The position numbers and the translations under genes were made by a program. Below are positions 60,458 to 64,000 of a stretch of DNA of 64,000 nt, in pieces. The first letter of the stretch is position 1; each line of letters opens with the position of its first letter. The stretch is from CAG-273 sp963929915 (GTDB lineage Bacteria; Bacillota; Clostridia; TANB77; CAG-508). The notes beneath the pieces are model-generated. The model ran no database searches. It saw only the letters and a program-made list of their open reading frames with translations, and was not told where the DNA came from. The DNA is taken from contig CAWVJY010000002.1 in the NCBI GenBank assembly GCA_963929915.1, positions 19,270-83,269 on the forward strand, read 5' to 3'.

Positions 60458-61677
60458 ACGAATAGCAATTTTTCTAACATGCTCGATTTTATCCCAACTA
60501 GTATCACGTTTAAATAAACATTTAAAGTTAATTGCAAGCCATGAGCCTAAGAATAAAGGATAACATAATAGTCCTTTTATCATTGGTTTAATTGGTCTTT
60601 TATCTAACAACATAATTAAAACTGCTGTTCCTATTGGTAAAAGGAATGTTGGTATTACATATCTCAAAATATTTAAAGTTAACTCTGCACTTGTCATTCC
60701 TTGTCCTGCATACATAACAAAATTTAAAAATAGTAATACTAATGTTGCCACAAACATTGGAATACTTCCAATAATGTACAAGAATCCATCAAAATTCATC
60801 ATAGTTTTGTGTTCTTTAATTGCTAAGGCTAATGGTTTTGTGTATTCTTTGATACATTGTATATGACCAACTGTCCATCTTGTTCTTTGTTTCCAACTTT
60901 GTTTAAATCCTAATGGTTGTTCATCATAAACAATCGCATCTGCTGCCCAACCTAATTTTTTTCCTTTTATAATTCTTTTTAAAGAAAATTCAATATCTTC
61001 TGTTAATGTTTTTGTATTCCAACCTTCTGGTTTAATTACATCAAATTTTACCATGAATCCAGTACCATTAATAAGTGGTGATAATCCTACATTGTATCTA
61101 GCTAAATGGTAGAAACGGTTCATAGTCCAATAGAAAATAGTATATCCTGCTGTAATCCAGTTATCTGTTGGATTTTTGATATCTCTATATCCTTGTACTA
61201 CATCTTCCCCTTGGCAAAGTTTTTTATTCATGTTTTTAATAAAATCTTCATGTACAATATTATCTGCATCAAAAATGCAAAATGCATCATAAGGTGCATC
61301 TTCTTCAATTTTTTGTGCTAAAAACCAGTTTAAAGCATAACCTTTTGTTTTCTTTTCTGGGTCAAATCTTTCATACACAATAGCACCTGCATTTCTTGCT
61401 ACTTCTGCAGTACGGTCTGTACAATTATCTGCAATAACATAAATATCTAGTAATTCCTTTGGATAGTTTTGCTTTTTTAAACTTTCTATTAATTCTGTTA
61501 CAACATTTTCTTCGTTATGTGCTGGAATAATTGCCATAAAACGATGATTTTTTTTCTACTAATAATGGCTTATCTTTTAGGTTTTACTAATGAACAAATA
61601 CTAATTGCTAATTGGTATAACCAAAATATAGTAATAATCCACACTAAAGCTTGTTGTAGAATGTATAGATATTCCAT
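60443..61677 (-). CDS. GT2-family membrane glycosyltransferase (two indels near the start)
   Basis: From residue about 45 the protein reads MAIIPAHNEENVVTELIESLKKQ, with IADNCTDRT, IFDADNIV (DXD-type), GTGFMVKFDVI, TEDIEFSLK and the processive-type QQRxRW-like KQRTRWTVGHIQC. C-terminal membrane helices follow. Upstream, the frame with a membrane helix (MEYLYILQQALVWIITIFW) starts at the ATG at 61677 after GAGGAGAG. It joins only if one A is removed at 61575-61578 and one at the T8 run around 61548-61555 (plus strand). The enzyme resembles polysaccharide synthases such as IcaA/BcsA-like GT2 proteins. Confidence 0.85.
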
Positions 61678-61802
61678 TTCTTCTCTCCTTTTTTAATTCC
61701 TTTACTTTTCTATTGTATGCTTGTTTTCTTCACAATATTAATTATACTATTTCCTTTTCTTTTTTGCAACTATTATTTTTAACTTCATAAAATCTTAATG
61801 TC

Positions 61803-63924
61803 TTAATTTTCACTTGTAGTAGAAACCTCTAAATCCCTCATATTTAAATTAATTCTGCCTTGGTCATCAATATCTGAAACTTTAACTGTTACTTCGTCTC
61901 CAATAGAAAGTACATCTTCTACCTTTTCCCACTCTTTTATGAGAAATTTTAGAAATGTGTAATAATCCTCCATTACCACCACCTAAGTCAATAAATGCTC
62001 CAACTGGCATAATTCTCGGTAACAGTTCCCTCATAAATTCCGCCTACTTCAATTACTTTAGCAACTTCTAAAATCATATCCATTGCTTTTTGAGCATTAG
62101 CTGTATCTGTAGAGTAAACAAATACTTTTCCATCTTCTTCGATGTCAATTTTTACACCAGTTTCTTCAATAATTTTATTAATCATTTTTCCACCAGGTCC
62201 AATAACATCCTTAATTTTTTCTGTATGAATCGTTGTGGTCATAATTTTTGGTGCATATTTTGAAATTTCTGCTCTTGGTTTACTAATAACTGGTAGCATT
62301 ACATTGTCTAAAATATAGTCTCTTGCTACTTTTGTTCTTTCAAAAGCTTCTTTAATAATGTCATAAGTTAAACCATCTATTTTAATATCTACTTGAATAG
62401 CAGTAATACCATCTTTGGTTCCACCTACTTTAAAGTCCATATCTCCAAAGAAGTCTTCAATTCCTTGAATATCTGTAAGCATAATATATCTATTTGGATC
62501 ATTTTTATCTGTTATAAGTCCTGTTGAGATACCTGCTACTGGCTTTTTAATAGGTACACCGGCATCCATTAAGGCAAGTGTGCTTCCACAAATACTTGCC
62601 TGTGAAGTTGAACCATTAGAAGATAATACTTCAGATACTACACGAATAGCATATGGAAATTCTTCTTCTGAAGGAAGTACTGGTACTAAAGCTTTTTCTG
62701 CTAAAGCTCCATGTCCTATTTCTCTTCTACCTGGACCTCTTGAAGGTCTTGCTTCTCCTACGCTATAGGATGGGAAGTTATATTGATGCATATATCTTTT
62801 TTCTGTTTCTTCGTCTAAACCATCTAGCATTTGTTCTTCACTTTTCATGCCAAGTGTTACTACAGACATAACTTGGGTTTGTCCTCTTGTAAAAATAGCA
62901 CTTCCATGCACTCTTGGTAGAACAGCTACTTCACAAGATAATGGTCTTATTTCGTCTATTTTTCTACCGTCTGGACGTTTATGTTCTTCTAGAATCATTT
63001 CTCTTACACAAGCTTTTTCTAAGTCATGAATGCTATCTGCTATATCTGTTTTCTTTTCTTCGGTAGCTTCTTCTCCATATTTTTCTACAAAATAGTTTGT
63101 AATATCTTCTGTAATTTTTTCAATATTTTCATCTCTTACGGTTTTGTCAGTAGCTTGTACATCTTGGTACATTCTTTCTTTAAAGTTTTCTTCAATTTCT
63201 TTGTATACTTCTGGATCTGTAGCAAAAGATTTGTATTCAAATTTTGGTTTGCCTATTTCGTCTTTCATGTTTTGTATAAAATGGCAAATCTTTTTTATTT
63301 CTTCGTGTGCTTTTTTAATCGCTTCTAGCATAGTTTCATTTGGTATTTCATCAGCACCAGCTTCAATCATAGTAATTTTATCTAAAGTTCCTGCTACTGT
63401 TAAAGTTAGTCTGCTCTTTTCTCTTTGTGCTAATGTAGGATTTATAACAATTTCATTATCTACATATCCTACATTTACTGCTGCTGTTGGACCTCCAAAT
63501 GAATGTCAGAAATAGAAAGTGCAGCTGATGCACCAATCATGGCACATACTTCTGGGCTATTATCTGGTTCTACTGATAATACAGTAGCAACTACACAAGT
63601 ATCATTTCTAAAATCTTTTGGGAATAATGGTCTTAATGGTCTGTCGATTGCTCTTGAAGTTAAAATTGCTTTGTCTGTTGGCTTTCCTTCCCTTTTGGTA
63701 AAGCTTCCTGGGATTTTACCTACTGCATATAGTTTCTCTTCGTAGTCTACAGATAATGGGAAAAAGTCTATTCCCTCTTTTGGTTCTTTTGCTGCTGTTA
63801 CATTTACCATAACAACAGTATCTCCGTAGCGTACTATTACACTACCATTGGCAAGTTCTGCAATTTTGCCTGTTTCAATACTTAGTTTTCTTCCTGCTAG
63901 TTCTGTTTCATAAATTTTAAACAT
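61803..63924 (-). CDS. pnp: Polyribonucleotide nucleotidyltransferase (three frameshifts)
   Basis: The protein shows the first RNase PH domain (KLSIETGKIAELANGSVIVRYGD, SRAIDRPLRPLFP), the second (RPDGRKIDEIRPLSCEVAVLPR, GSAIFTRGQTQVMS, SSNGSTSQASICG), the KH domain (DVIGPGGKMINKIIEETGVKIDIEEDG) and the S1 domain. Breaks lie at 63501 (missing base), 62018 (extra C) and 61928-61930 (extra G). Corrected, they give DIPFGGPTAAVNVGYVD, TRIMPVGAFIDLGGGNGGL and VEKVEDVLSIGDEVTVKV, ending at 61803, about 706 residues. It is a phosphorolytic 3'-5' exoribonuclease of the degradosome. The start has AAAGGAAG. Confidence 0.95.
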
Positions 63925-64000
63925 GATAAATTCTTCCTTTCTTTTTACGTAAACATTATTTTTATTACCTATAGCAAAGTCATTAACACGCGATCTAGTG

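Noticed and set aside
62580..63515. Plus-strand ORFs opposite pnp
   Set aside because: They overlap conserved PNPase domains on the other strand and carry no motifs or ribosome-binding sites.

Overview
The window is AT-rich DNA from an endospore-forming Bacillota, most likely an uncultured anaerobic Clostridia lineage. The support is an uninterrupted sigma-K gene, a T-box in front of thrS, Firmicutes-type promoters and Shine-Dalgarno sites, and strongly A/T-ending codons in nearly all genes. Most genes lie on the minus strand. I could not name a genus.

Layout. 1-7.7 kb: a GC-richer HD-domain fragment, rplU-rpmA behind a candidate L21 leader, a tRNA-like gene, an Hfq/Sm-like gene, an ABC exporter with a giant coiled-coil FtsX-type permease, and sigK. 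7.7-10.4 kb: a heavy-metal operon (CadC/SmtB-type repressor, one-domain HMA protein, P-type ATPase) with two palindromes in its promoter. 10.4-13.4 kb: an IS30-family element whose transposase is interrupted by an AT-rich insertion that itself holds a second, intact IS30-type element. 13.4-20.9 kb: acetyltransferase, tRNA-Leu, a DinD-like gene, a large coiled-coil protein of unknown role, a candidate structured RNA with a 26-residue ORF, and thrS with a T-box.

The outstanding system is a complete diversity-generating retroelement (DGR) at 21.0-25.1 kb. It has a reverse transcriptase, an Avd-type helical bundle protein, a MutS-I-like protein and a 140-bp template repeat. The matching variable repeat is at the 3' end of a target gene with a prepilin-like N-terminus and an FGE/C-type-lectin-like C-terminus. 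Template and variable repeats differ at 20 sites, and every one is an adenine in the template coding strand. An SSB-like OB-fold gene lies just beyond the template.

25.5-43 kb holds housekeeping genes: trxA/trxB, a polysaccharide deacetylase, a Ca2+ ATPase, a transglutaminase-like protein, tRNA-Gly, U32 peptidase, TrmR-like methyltransferase and typA. 43.3-54.9 kb is a surface-polysaccharide cluster (LCP transferase, wecB, acyltransferase, wecC, flippase, polymerase, glycosyltransferases), pointing to a ManNAcA-containing polymer. 55-64 kb has cmk, a P-loop/Asp23 fusion, two related membrane glycosyltransferases, a GT2 and pnp.

Two features cut across the window. Short GGGGACGG-type palindromic repeats sit in many intergenic gaps and supply the stop codons of at least three genes. 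About fifteen single-base frameshifts break otherwise normal, partly essential genes, many as an extra C in front of GG. These look like unpolished long-read errors, so split genes are joined here and should not be read as pseudogenes.
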